Shown piece after piece: positions 1 through 7,902 of a DNA stretch of 11,764 bases (position 1 is the first letter of the stretch; each line of letters opens with the position of its first letter). A program made the position numbers and the translations under genes. The stretch spans positions 1 through 11,764 of the forward strand of contig JBGTKH010000325.1 of assembly GCA_041744735.1 (NCBI GenBank). Reading direction: 5' to 3'. The DNA is from JBGTKH01 sp041744735 (GTDB lineage: Bacteria; Planctomycetota; Planctomycetia; Pirellulales; Pirellulaceae). Below the pieces are notes generated by a model. It had not been told where the DNA came from and ran no database searches. It saw only the letters and a program-made list of their open reading frames with translations.

Positions 1-2123
1 GCTTCGACGTACACGGCCGTAACATGCTGGGCCAGCAGCGGCAGCAAGCCCGCTTTGACCAGCGACGACTTGCCGCAGCCGGACGGCCCATAGATTAGCC
101 CCACCGCGAACGTTTGGTCAGCGTCCGTCTCTTCCACTCGTGTCTTCCAGAAACGAAGGCCTTCGGGCAGGCCGTTACGGTCGTGCGGACCAGGCAATAG
201 CTCCAGGAAGAAGTCTTTGTCGCCGGCATCGAATGATCGCAAGCCTTTGGGGACGATTCTGAGCGGCGCGGAGTCGGATTCGATTTGGCGCCCCGGCGGG
301 GGCGCCGCACCCGGAGTGGCGACCTGCGGCGTCTCGCGGCGAAGAGCCGCCGCCAGTTGCGCGGCGACCTGTTCGGTGGACAACCGCCAGGCATCCAGCC
401 AATGCCGACTCGCCAAGTGCAGTTCGAGCGATTCGCCGGGCCCTACGTCCTCGAGCCGCACCGGCACGATACGCTTGCGTTTGCTGGCGGCCCGTTCGAT
501 TTCATTGATCACGTGGACGGAGTTATTGGCATGGTGCGAGAGCAACAGCACCGTGACTGGCGCCCCCTCGATGGCCCGGATGATCGCCACGCCATAATCC
601 GCGCCGGGGAGTACATCGCGCGGCGCGATCCAGCAGCGAATACCATGCTGCTCCAGGTGGCTGCACAAGCTTTGGGCAACGGCCCGATCCTGGGAAGCAT
701 GGCTCAGGAAGACGTCCTTGGGACCAACAGCGGCTGGCGCCATGTCCGACGCGTCGCCGGCCGATTCCTTGGACTCGCGTGCGCGGGACGAAAGCCGCCG
801 CGATGCTGGCCCGATAGCGAGGAAATGCCGCAGATCATCGGCCATTTCGTCCCCCGACAGATAGCGGTCGGTGGCGCGCTTGGACAATGCCTTCAGACAA
901 ATCCGCTGCAACTCTTTCGGGATTGTGTCGTCGATCATCCGTGGCGGCTTGGCTTCGACCGTGGCGATTTGTTCCTGGAGTTCGCCCAGCGTGTCGCCGC
1001 GAAACGGCCGCTGGCCGGTCAATAGTTCGTACAAGACGACGCCCAAACTGAAGATGTCGGAGCGGCCGTCGACGCGGTGGCCTTCGCCGCGCACCTGTTC
1101 GGGGCTCATGTAAGCCGGCGTGCCGCCACCGAAGTCGCGGCCAAAGTCCTCGTCCTTTAAAGCCAGCCCAAAGTCGGCGACATGCACAGTGCCCGCCGTG
1201 TCGACCAGAATGTTTTCCGGTTTGATGTCGCGATGCACCAACCCGCGCTGGTGCGCATGGTGCAGGGCGTCGGCCACCGCGGCCACCCACTCGGCCGCCT
1301 GCCGGTGCACGAGGCGGCCTCGGTTCAACTGGCTCCGCAGATTGGTCCCCGCAATGAAGTCGTAGACCACGTACCACGGGCCGCTTTCCATGCGCCCACT
1401 GTCGAACACGGCCACAATGCCAGGGTGCCGCAGGCTGGCAACTTTGCGCGCTTCGTTGACGTAGTGCTGGATTACCTCTTCGTAGAGTTGCGGCGATCGG
1501 TTCCGGTCGGGAAGTTTTTCAGGCTTGGGCACCTTGATCGCCACCGTGCGTTTCAAATCGGGATCGTCCGCCTGGTAGACCACGCCAAAGCCGCCGTGGC
1601 CAAGTTCGGCGACAACTTTGTACTTGCCAATTTTTTCTGGCAGCCCTTTGTCCGAAGTTGGTCCGGTCAACGAGGGCGGCGGACGTAATTGTGGCGAGTC
1701 CAAAGTAGGCGAGTTTTGGAAATCCGCGTCGATGGGGGGCGGCGATTGTCCTGGTGAGGGCGTGACACTTGATGCCTGCGAGAAGGAATCGGTGTTGTGC
1801 TCCGACGACCGAGCAATGGTTGGATCGGCCACGGCGGCCCGGATCACGGACTCGTCGCCGGGTAGCAAAGCGTCGCGATCGGCCAATCGCTGAATGAATT
1901 CTTCGGCTGGCGGATTGTCACCGCGGTTGTGCCGATACTTCCGTTCCATGCGGATCGCTTCGCGCAGCAGGGTGTGTCGATCGGCAGGTTCACACTGCTC
2001 GAGCAACTCGACGAAGTCGGGCAATGCGCCCTGTTTCCATGCCGCGTCAAACTGATCGAGTAGCGGCATTATTCGACGCAGCTCGTCGGGTGAACCCGAC
2101 TGCAGACGACTCACATCCGACAT
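1..2123 (-). CDS. Ser/Thr protein kinase - TIR - STAND NTPase fusion (C-terminus outside window)
   Basis: The frame is open from ATG 2123 to the left edge (707 codons visible, no stop). A GGAGG site (2129-2133) sits 5 nt before the ATG and fixes the start. Residues 1-165 hold the low-complexity N-terminal region common in planctomycete kinases. The kinase domain (about 168-436) has the glycine loop GHGGFGVVY at 175-183, lysine K197, a probable alpha-C Glu224, HRDIKPEN at 297-304, and DFG at 317-319. It is therefore an RD kinase with all key residues. A TIR domain follows (about 469-580), starting KDVFLSHASQD and containing CWIAPRD. E541 sits six residues after S535, as the NADase glutamate does in bacterial TIRs. 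Then KGLRSF...DKDFF and the Walker A GPSGCGKSS (G679-S686) mark the start of an nSTAND1-type NTPase. In this family the missing C-terminus is usually a repeat sensor (WD40 or similar); that part is inference. It probably acts as a cytosolic signalling or defence protein. Confidence 0.93.
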   Translation of the reverse strand, partial: MSDVSRLQSGSPDELRRIMPLLDQFDAAWKQGALPDFVELLEQCEPADRHTLLREAIRMERKYRHNRGDNPPAEEFIQRLADRDALLPGDESVIRAAVADPTIARSSEHNTDSFSQASSVTPSPGQSPPPIDADFQNSPTLDSPQLRPPPSLTGPTSDKGLPEKIGKYKVVAELGHGGFGVVYQADDPDLKRTVAIKVPKPEKLPDRNRSPQLYEEVIQHYVNEARKVASLRHPGIVAVFDSGRMESGPWYVVYDFIAGTNLRSQLNRGRLVHRQAAEWVAAVADALHHAHQRGLVHRDIKPENILVDTAGTVHVADFGLALKDEDFGRDFGGGTPAYMSPEQVRGEGHRVDGRSDIFSLGVVLYELLTGQRPFRGDTLGELQEQIATVEAKPPRMIDDTIPKELQRICLKALSKRATDRYLSGDEMADDLRHFLAIGPASRRLSSRARESKESAGDASDMAPAAVGPKDVFLSHASQDRAVAQSLCSHLEQHGIRCWIAPRDVLPGADYGVAIIRAIEGAPVTVLLLSHHANNSVHVINEIERAASKRKRIVPVRLEDVGPGESLELHLASRHWLDAWRLSTEQVAAQLAAALRRETPQVATPGAAPPPGRQIESDSAPLRIVPKGLRSFDAGDKDFFLELLPGPHDRNGLPEGLRFWKTRVEETDADQTFAVGLIYGPSGCGKSSLVKAGLLPLLAQHVTAVYVE

Positions 2124-2150
2124 TGCGGCCTCCGAAGCAGTTGTATCGTA

Positions 2151-2166
2151 GACATTTTGAAATGTC
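2151..2166. promoter_or_regulatory. Short palindrome upstream of the kinase-TIR-STAND gene
   Basis: GACATTT and AAATGTC form a perfect 7-bp inverted repeat around a 2-nt centre, 28-43 nt before the kinase start codon. On the minus strand it is followed by TACGAT, a passable -10-like hexamer. It could be an operator or part of the 5' leader. A palindrome this short can arise by chance, so the call is tentative. Confidence 0.25.
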
Positions 2167-2306
2167 CGTAGCCGAATGCATGAGAGTTCGGGGTTGCACG
2201 CGGAACATGTGCTGCCCGATGCGCACAGGCATTGCCCTAATTATCGTCCGTCGCCGTAACCGCTCGCAAGAGGCGAAGGAGCCGGGTAGTGGTACAGTTT
2301 GCCAGC

Positions 2307-2360
2307 ATTCGTAGCGGAAGTGGTGACACTTCCGAAGTCTCACGACTTCGGCTACCGAAT
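2307..2360. repeat. Intergenic palindromic element folding as a three-way junction
   Basis: An outer stem pairs 2307-2315 with 2351-2360 (core GTAGC/GCTAC, one bulge). It encloses two hairpins: GGAAGTG/CACTTCC (2316-2322 with 2327-2333) and CCGAAGT/ACTTCGG (2332-2338 with 2345-2351). The two hairpins share two bases, so they partly compete. On the minus strand the unit begins GTAGCCGAAGTCGTGAGACT. I recognise this motif as one that recurs between genes in Pirellulales genomes (recollection, not searched). It lies between the terminator of the exported-protein gene and the kinase gene. No coding potential is evident. Confidence 0.65.
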
Positions 2361-2429
2361 TGTGCGACGACCTGAAACCGGCGGCGAATTCGATGATGAA
2401 TCCAGGGCGGACAATTTACTGGGAGCAAG

Positions 2430-2475
2430 AAAAAGAGCCGCCACCCTGTTGACGACGAGCCAAAGGGTGGCGGCT
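2430..2475 (-). terminator. Rho-independent terminator of the small exported-protein gene
   Basis: A perfect 12-bp stem (AGCCGCCACCCT, 2436-2447, with AGGGTGGCGGCT, 2464-2475) has a 16-nt loop. On the minus strand it is followed within 1-2 nt by a run of five T (2434-2430). It begins about 60 nt after the stop codon of the gene at 2534-2878, so that gene is probably transcribed alone and separately from the kinase gene. Confidence 0.85.
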
Positions 2476-2533
2476 GGGGCGGGGGCTGCTTCGTTGAACT
2501 GCGGGCGATGAACGCTTCGCAGTTTGTGTTTAC

Positions 2534-2878
2534 TTAATAGCCCAGACGGAACGAGAAGTTACGCGTCTGAACGCCGATGTAGCCGGGGTTGTAGCCATGA
2601 TTTTGGCCGTGGTTGTGACCATTGTCGTGGCCGCGGTAGTAATTGGCCCGGTAATCGACATGGCCGGGGTGTTGGTGACCGCCGCCGACTCCGCAGCCGG
2701 GGGCGTATCCGCCTTGGTAAATGAACGTGCGAGACGAATACGGTGCAGCGTAGGGCTGCTGCGCGAATTGCCGCTGGACAACGACGCCTTGCGGTTGGCG
2801 AGCGTGGTCGGCCTTGGCTGGGGTTGCGGCGAAGGCGATGGCGGCCACTGCGGCGAGGGTCAGGATAGCTCGTTTCAT
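2534..2878 (-). CDS. Small exported His/Gly/Asn-rich protein of unknown function
   Basis: 114 residues. ATG 2878 is preceded by AAGGAG at normal spacing. Residues 1-23 are a clear Sec signal peptide: KR, a hydrophobic Ala/Leu/Val core, then AKA before Asp24. The mature part of about 91 residues is low in complexity. Residues 24-50 are Gln-rich. Residues 66-100 are rich in Gly, His, Asn and Tyr, with seven His (68, 70, 73, 84, 88, 90, 94). One Cys (62) is present. The C-terminus is aromatic (FSFRLGY). I recognise no family. The His cluster would suit metal binding or a cell-surface role, but that is inference. Its own ribosome site and strong terminator indicate a single-gene unit. Confidence 0.85.
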   Translation of the reverse strand: MKRAILTLAAVAAIAFAATPAKADHARQPQGVVVQRQFAQQPYAAPYSSRTFIYQGGYAPGCGVGGGHQHPGHVDYRANYYRGHDNGHNHGQNHGYNPGYIGVQTRNFSFRLGY

Positions 2879-3230
2879 GTCTGTTTCTCCTTGTACGATT
2901 TCTCGGGGGCTGTGCGGATGTTTGATTCATCCGCTGTTGCCATTACCAAAAAGCAGCCGGTGTGCCAAGATTCCTCGGACGACAGCTTAAAGTGCTTGGA
3001 CGCTAGACGTTACGGAATTTCCAGGAAATTTGCGCGAATCATTAAAGAACTGCGTGTGACATCCGAGTGATGTCAGTGCGCCGCAGGGCTGATACGCGCC
3101 AAGCGTCCGAGAAGCGGCGATTCGAGAAGTGCGAGCCACGGCGCCCCGCGAGGCGGCCGAGCGACGCCTTCGTCGGCCGAATTCAGGCGAAGATTCCGCT
3201 CAAAACAAAACCGCGAGGTCCGAGGACGAG
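2879..3230. other. Intergenic region (352 nt) carrying the promoter side of the exported-protein gene
   Basis: I see no gene here. Small open frames on both strands have neither ribosome sites nor recognisable products. The stretch separates the Fe-S protein gene (stop at 3231) from the exported-protein gene (start 2878). It holds a perfect palindrome AATTTCC-A-GGAAATT (3016-3030) about 140 nt before the ATG, which could be a regulator site. I found no convincing terminator directly after 3231 and no clear -35/-10 pair. Confidence 0.5.
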
Positions 3231-4370
<1,140 letters not shown>

Positions 4371-4386
4371 GGTGGTAATTCCAAAG

Positions 4387-4443
4387 TAACCCGAAGCGTC
4401 AGCGAGGCAGCATGGATTGCCACCTCGCTGACGCTTCGGGTTA
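4387..4443. repeat. Palindromic repeat between the GcvH-like and Fe-S protein genes
   Basis: Perfect 21-bp arms (4387-4407 and 4423-4443; core CCCGAAGCGTCAGCGAGG) surround a 15-nt loop. It starts 3 nt after the TAA of the upstream gene and ends 16 nt before the ATG of the next. I recall the CCGAAGCGTCAGCGAGG core as a common planctomycete intergenic repeat (recollection). Read on the plus strand it encodes peptides such as TRSVSEA and SLTLRVSVT, which often appear in mis-annotated small proteins. It could act as an RNA-stabilising hairpin or partial terminator inside the operon. It has no T-run directly after the stem. Confidence 0.8.
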
Positions 4444-4446
4444 GTG

Positions 4447-4902
4447 TTACTCGTTCAGTTGTCCTTTGATGGTGCGTTGCGTGACTTCCCAGACGGAGTC
4501 CAGGTGTTGGAGGTATTGTTGAGGTGTGAGCAACTGGTCGCCTGCTCCATGCATTTCGAACAGCCAGCCTTGACCGTACTTGTCCACGTTAATCGCCGAC
4601 GGGTCTGACAGCAACTGCTGATTGAACGCCGTCAGCGTGCCGGGCATCGGTGCGTACAAATCGCTTTCGGCCTTCTTGCTTTCAATGAAGCCAATCTGTT
4701 GTCGATCCTTCAACGTGGTCCCTGCCTCGACGCTCCAGTCGAGGAAATAAACGTCCTGCAACAACCGCACCGCATAGGCCGTGAAGCCGAAACGATACGT
4801 GTCCTCGTCTTTCCGAGCCCACATGTGGTTCTTCGCATACTGGCGGTCGGTGGGAAATTGGGCCTCGAACTGGCCCATCATAAACACGAGGTAGTCGTTC
4901 AT
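4447..4902 (-). CDS. GcvH-like lipoyl-carrier protein
   Basis: 151 residues, against about 125-130 for glycine cleavage H protein. The body follows the H-protein pattern: an NHMW segment (25-28, like HEW in GcvH), FGFTAYAV (38-45), then ESKKAESDLYAPMPG (74-88) in place of the usual ES-x-KA-x-SD. K77 is the expected lipoylation site. KYGQGWLFEM (108-117) matches the conserved YG-x-GW element. Extra residues lie at the N-terminus (1-16, MNDYLVFMMGQFEAQF) and C-terminus (about 118-151, probably helical). No other glycine-cleavage genes are in view, and its neighbours are a radical SAM protein and an Fe-S protein. It may be a dedicated carrier for another pathway, as GcvH-like LbpA is in the sHdr sulfur-oxidation system. 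Whether it is lipoylated cannot be seen. The site before ATG 4902 is weak (GGAG, 13 nt away). Confidence 0.85.
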   Translation of the reverse strand: MNDYLVFMMGQFEAQFPTDRQYAKNHMWARKDEDTYRFGFTAYAVRLLQDVYFLDWSVEAGTTLKDRQQIGFIESKKAESDLYAPMPGTLTAFNQQLLSDPSAINVDKYGQGWLFEMHGAGDQLLTPQQYLQHLDSVWEVTQRTIKGQLNE

Positions 4903-4946
4903 CGAACACCGGCGTCTCCGCTGCGAGTTTCAATTCTGCTCCCGAC

Positions 4947-5180
4947 CTACCTCGAACGTTTCTTTCGTCCGTTCGGCTTGAGTTCCAAGTCAGTCACTAA
5001 CAACAAGTCAACGATGTGCATTCTGTCGTCCGGCTGAAAAACCACGATCGTCCTACCGCTTGGGGCGGTGGCGATAAACTCTCGACTCAACACCGGAATA
5101 TCCCGCCCATCGGCCAGATGAATCGTAAAGGGACGAAATAGCTGAGCGTCGTATAACTCGCGGAGCTTTTCGATTGTCAT
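4947..5180 (-). CDS. Conserved 77-residue planctomycete-type protein of unknown function
   Basis: ATG 5180 has GGAGG nine nt upstream and is preferred over an in-frame TTG at 5189. The protein starts MTIEKLRELYDAQLFRPFTI and continues with a small beta-rich body (HLADGRDIPV, GRTIVVFQPDD, HIVDLLLVTDLEL). It ends in a basic tail (GRKKRSR). I recall many near-identical small proteins in planctomycetes, often scattered rather than tied to one pathway; none has a function I know. It lies 53 nt after the radical SAM stop and 44 nt before the GcvH-like start, so it is probably co-transcribed with both. Confidence 0.75.
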   Translation of the reverse strand: MTIEKLRELYDAQLFRPFTIHLADGRDIPVLSREFIATAPSGRTIVVFQPDDRMHIVDLLLVTDLELKPNGRKKRSR

Positions 5181-5233
5181 GGCAACCAACCTCCGAGTCG
5201 TGTCGTCGGACTCTTCATTCTCAATTCTCGACG

Positions 5234-6541
5234 CTAGGTGTAGCGCACTCCCTGGTGCTCCGGCTCGAAGAACGCGGGCAGCAGCGCGTCGGCGTGCAGC
5301 AGGCCCTTGCGAGTTAGTTCGATGCGGTCGCCGTCCATCGACAGCATTCCATCATCCGCGTGGGACTGCCAGACGTCGCTCCACTCGTCCGCGATCTCCA
5401 CACCGAACTTGTCGCGGAAGTAATTCGCGTCGAGATATCCGCGCTTCAACTGCAGGATCATTTCGCGGACCAGCAACTGATGCCGCGTCGGCCGCATCGC
5501 TCGGCCCAATGGCAGTTTGTTTTCTTCGAGCAACGAGCCAATGTAATCGCCCCACTCGGGCAGATTCTGATAATGCACGCCGGAGACATGCCCGAAGCTG
5601 GCGATACCGGTGGCCAGCAGATCGGAGCCCATCCACAGGTTGTCGCGGTAGCTGAAGTTCACTTTGTCCGGGCACTTGACCATCGTGTAGGCGCTGGAGA
5701 CGTGATAGCCGGCGGCGGACAGTTCGTCGAAGGCGTAATCCACCCACGCTCGCTTCGTCGGCCAATCAGCCACGAGGGTCTCGATTTGGTTGCCGAGGAT
5801 GTCCTTCGAGTAAACCGTGTTAAACGGCAACTCCATCTGATAAATCGTGACGCTGTCGGGCGACAGTTCGATCGTGCGGCGCACGCTGTCTTGCCAATTG
5901 TCCCACGACTCGCCGACCATGCCGGAAATCAGGTCGATATTCACATTCGGAAAGCCGGCCGCCTGAATCCATTCCCACGACTTGTAAACTTCACCCGACA
6001 GATGCGCCCGGCCGTTTTCACTCAGAATATCGTCGCTGAAATTCTCAATGCCGAGGCTGAGCCGCGTGACCCCGAGTTCTTTGATCGTGTGCACTTTCGG
6101 TTCCGAAAGCGTGCCGGGCTCACACTCGAACGTGACTTCCTCGGCCAAGTCCCAATTGATGTTGGCTCGCAAGCGATCGACCAGTGACGTCAGTTGCTTG
6201 GCGCTGAGAAACGACGGCGTGCCGCCGCCGAAATACACGAAGCGAAACGGCCGCTGGCCCATCACGGGCAACTGGCTGACCAATTCAATTTCCCGCGCCA
6301 GGGCCGACATGTACCGTTCGATGTCGCTGGCCTTGTTATCCGTGAAGACTTTGAAGTAGCAGAATTTGCAGCGTTTGCGGCAGAACGGAATGTGCAGGTA
6401 CAGACCCAGCGGCACGTCGCGCGGCGGAGCGTCGATCACCGCTTCGATCTCGCCCAACTGCTCTCGCGACCATTGCGAGAACGGCGGGTAGTTGCTAATG
6501 AAGTAACTGCCGACTTCGGTTTTGGATGTTTCAGTTGCCAT
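5234..6541 (-). CDS. HemN/HemW-like radical SAM protein
   Basis: 435 residues from ATG 6541. This start lies 4 nt after the stop of the upstream gene; an in-frame start at 6583 would overlap that gene. The radical SAM core starts at about 46 with LYLHIPFC. The cluster motif is C54-x3-C58-x2-C61 followed by Y62-F63, the CxxxCxxCxF form of HemW, not the CxxxCxxCxC form of HemN. GGGTPS at 105-110 is the SAM-binding loop. ECEPGTL (139-145) and LSLGIENFSDDIL (161-173) are typical of this family. The C-terminal region (about 350-435) resembles HemN_C. The segment where HemW has HNxxYW reads YRDNLW (298-303), so the heme-binding His is missing. It is therefore neither a clear coproporphyrinogen dehydrogenase nor a clear heme chaperone. 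Its reaction is unknown, and gene order ties it to the GcvH-like and Fe-S proteins. Confidence 0.9.
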   Translation of the reverse strand: MATETSKTEVGSYFISNYPPFSQWSREQLGEIEAVIDAPPRDVPLGLYLHIPFCRKRCKFCYFKVFTDNKASDIERYMSALAREIELVSQLPVMGQRPFRFVYFGGGTPSFLSAKQLTSLVDRLRANINWDLAEEVTFECEPGTLSEPKVHTIKELGVTRLSLGIENFSDDILSENGRAHLSGEVYKSWEWIQAAGFPNVNIDLISGMVGESWDNWQDSVRRTIELSPDSVTIYQMELPFNTVYSKDILGNQIETLVADWPTKRAWVDYAFDELSAAGYHVSSAYTMVKCPDKVNFSYRDNLWMGSDLLATGIASFGHVSGVHYQNLPEWGDYIGSLLEENKLPLGRAMRPTRHQLLVREMILQLKRGYLDANYFRDKFGVEIADEWSDVWQSHADDGMLSMDGDRIELTRKGLLHADALLPAFFEPEHQGVRYT

Positions 6542-6545
6542 TGTC

Positions 6546-7751
6546 TCACTTTTTCTCGCCGAAGCAATAAACATTTCCGTCATCGTTGGCGATCACCAGC
6601 CGGCCATCGGCCACGGCAGGTGAACTTGTGAATCCGCCGCCGGCTTCGTATTGCCAGACTTCGGCGCCGGCTTTCAAATCCAGAGCGTACAGCCGCCCGT
6701 CGGCCGAACCGACAAAGACTCGTTGGCCGACAATCACGGGCGACGAATCGACCCGCTGCTTGGCTGCAAATTCCCAGACTTGCTCACCCGACTTTGTATT
6801 CAGTGCGTAAACACTCTTCGTGCGGCCGCCAACTACGACAAGGTCACCGAGTACTGCCGGCGAACTCCGAAACGGCTGGCTACCGCGGTCGGGCTGGAAG
6901 GTCCACGCGGTCTTCGCCTCTTTCCAATTGATACAAAAGAACGCGCCGCCCTCCGTGCCGAAGTATATGAAGTCGCCTTGGGCCGCGGGCGTGACACCTG
7001 TGGGTGCATCAATCTCGACGGCGGCCACTGCTTCACCTTTGTTCAAGTCGATCACGTGCAGCTTGCCGTCGCAGCCGGCGACAAACGCGCGATCTTCAAC
7101 CACAGTCGGCGAGCAGCGAATTTGATCTTCGATGGAATGCTTCCAGACCAGTTCGCCGCTTTTCGCATTCAGGCAGTACAGCGTTGCGTCTTGCGATCCG
7201 AACAGAACATGCTCTTTGTAAAAGTTCGCGCTGGAGTTGATCTCGGCCTGAGATTCGTAACCCCAATTCGGCTTTCCGTTGGTGATATCCAAACAATAAA
7301 AGCGGCCGTCGATGTCGCCGATGTATAGCAACCCGTCGCGCACGGCAGGCGAGGTGTTAAATCCGCTGTCGGTCTTGTATTCCCAGCGCTGCTTGCCAGT
7401 TTCCAAGTCAATCGCGTAGACCTTGCCGTCCAAGTCGGCGATGTAGACGACGCCGTCGACAATCGCGGCGGTCCCTTCGAATGCACCCCCTTTCACCTCG
7501 AACTTCCAAAGCACCGACAACTTATCGGGCAAGCTGCTCTTGGCCACGCCGCTGGACAGCGGGTCGCCACGAAACAGGGGCCAGTTTTTTCCTGGCGATA
7601 CCGGTGTTTTCGCAACGGTCGGCGGCGACGAAGGAGCGTCAGCCGCGGGAGTTGCCGATTGAGCATTGCACGCGGTCACCAATTGCATTGTCGAGACAAA
7701 CAAACACGTGACGGCAATCGTGAATGCGTTGTGGTAGTGAATTCGGACCAT
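6546..7751 (-). CDS. PQQ-like beta-propeller lipoprotein (BamB-like)
   Basis: 401 residues. The N-terminus (MVRIHYHNAFTIAVTCLFVS...) ends in the lipobox-like VTAC with Cys28, so it is probably an exported lipoprotein. A Ser/Pro/Ala-rich linker follows (30-55). From about 80 onwards there are seven repeats with the pattern SSPAV..G.vyiG..DG..yaLd...G...W, for example AIDLETGKQRW, CLDITNGKPNW, CLNAKSGELVW, ALNTKSGEQVW and ALDLKAGAEVW. A last half repeat (NVYCFGEKK) would close the propeller. These are PQQ-like/BamB-type blades that usually bind partners, not PQQ. I see no PQQ-dehydrogenase catalytic residues. The site before ATG 7751 is poor. The stop lies 4 nt before the radical SAM start, which suggests tight coupling despite the different compartments. 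Confidence 0.88.
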   Translation of the reverse strand: MVRIHYHNAFTIAVTCLFVSTMQLVTACNAQSATPAADAPSSPPTVAKTPVSPGKNWPLFRGDPLSSGVAKSSLPDKLSVLWKFEVKGGAFEGTAAIVDGVVYIADLDGKVYAIDLETGKQRWEYKTDSGFNTSPAVRDGLLYIGDIDGRFYCLDITNGKPNWGYESQAEINSSANFYKEHVLFGSQDATLYCLNAKSGELVWKHSIEDQIRCSPTVVEDRAFVAGCDGKLHVIDLNKGEAVAAVEIDAPTGVTPAAQGDFIYFGTEGGAFFCINWKEAKTAWTFQPDRGSQPFRSSPAVLGDLVVVGGRTKSVYALNTKSGEQVWEFAAKQRVDSSPVIVGQRVFVGSADGRLYALDLKAGAEVWQYEAGGGFTSSPAVADGRLVIANDDGNVYCFGEKK

Positions 7752-7814
7752 GGCGCTACAATCCGTGAATGTGTGAGGGAGGACCGTGATTGATTAGGCT
7801 TTGTCTCAAAACTC

Positions 7815-7889
7815 GTAGGATGGACGCCCACGTCCGTCCTGACAGTTGTGTTTTTCTAGCAAACGGACGGACGTGGGCGTCCATCCTAC
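7815..7889. repeat. Long perfect palindromic repeat between alcohol dehydrogenase and beta-propeller genes
   Basis: Two perfect 25-bp arms (7815-7839 and 7865-7889) begin GTAGGATGGACGCCCACGTC and surround a 25-nt A/T-rich loop with a short T run. It fills half of the 151-nt gap between the ADH stop (7903) and the lipoprotein start (7751). I recall the GTAGGATGGACGCCCACGTCC core as a common Pirellulales intergenic repeat (recollection). In RNA it would form a very stable hairpin and could block or process the transcript between the two halves of the gene run. Confidence 0.85.
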
Positions 7890-7902
7890 AGTGTCGATTA
7901 TA

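Noticed and set aside
285..1688. Plus-strand open frames (285-1025 and 1182-1688) of 168-246 residues
   Set aside because: They lie opposite the kinase-TIR-STAND gene, have no ribosome sites, and their translations show no family motifs. They are GC-driven antisense frames.
2047..2343. Minus-strand 98-residue frame upstream of the kinase
   Set aside because: It overlaps the kinase start in another frame and reads through the three-way-junction palindrome. No ribosome site or family signal.
4447..4902. Standard glycine cleavage operon
   Set aside because: No gcvT, gcvP or lpd gene in the window, and the protein has N- and C-terminal additions.
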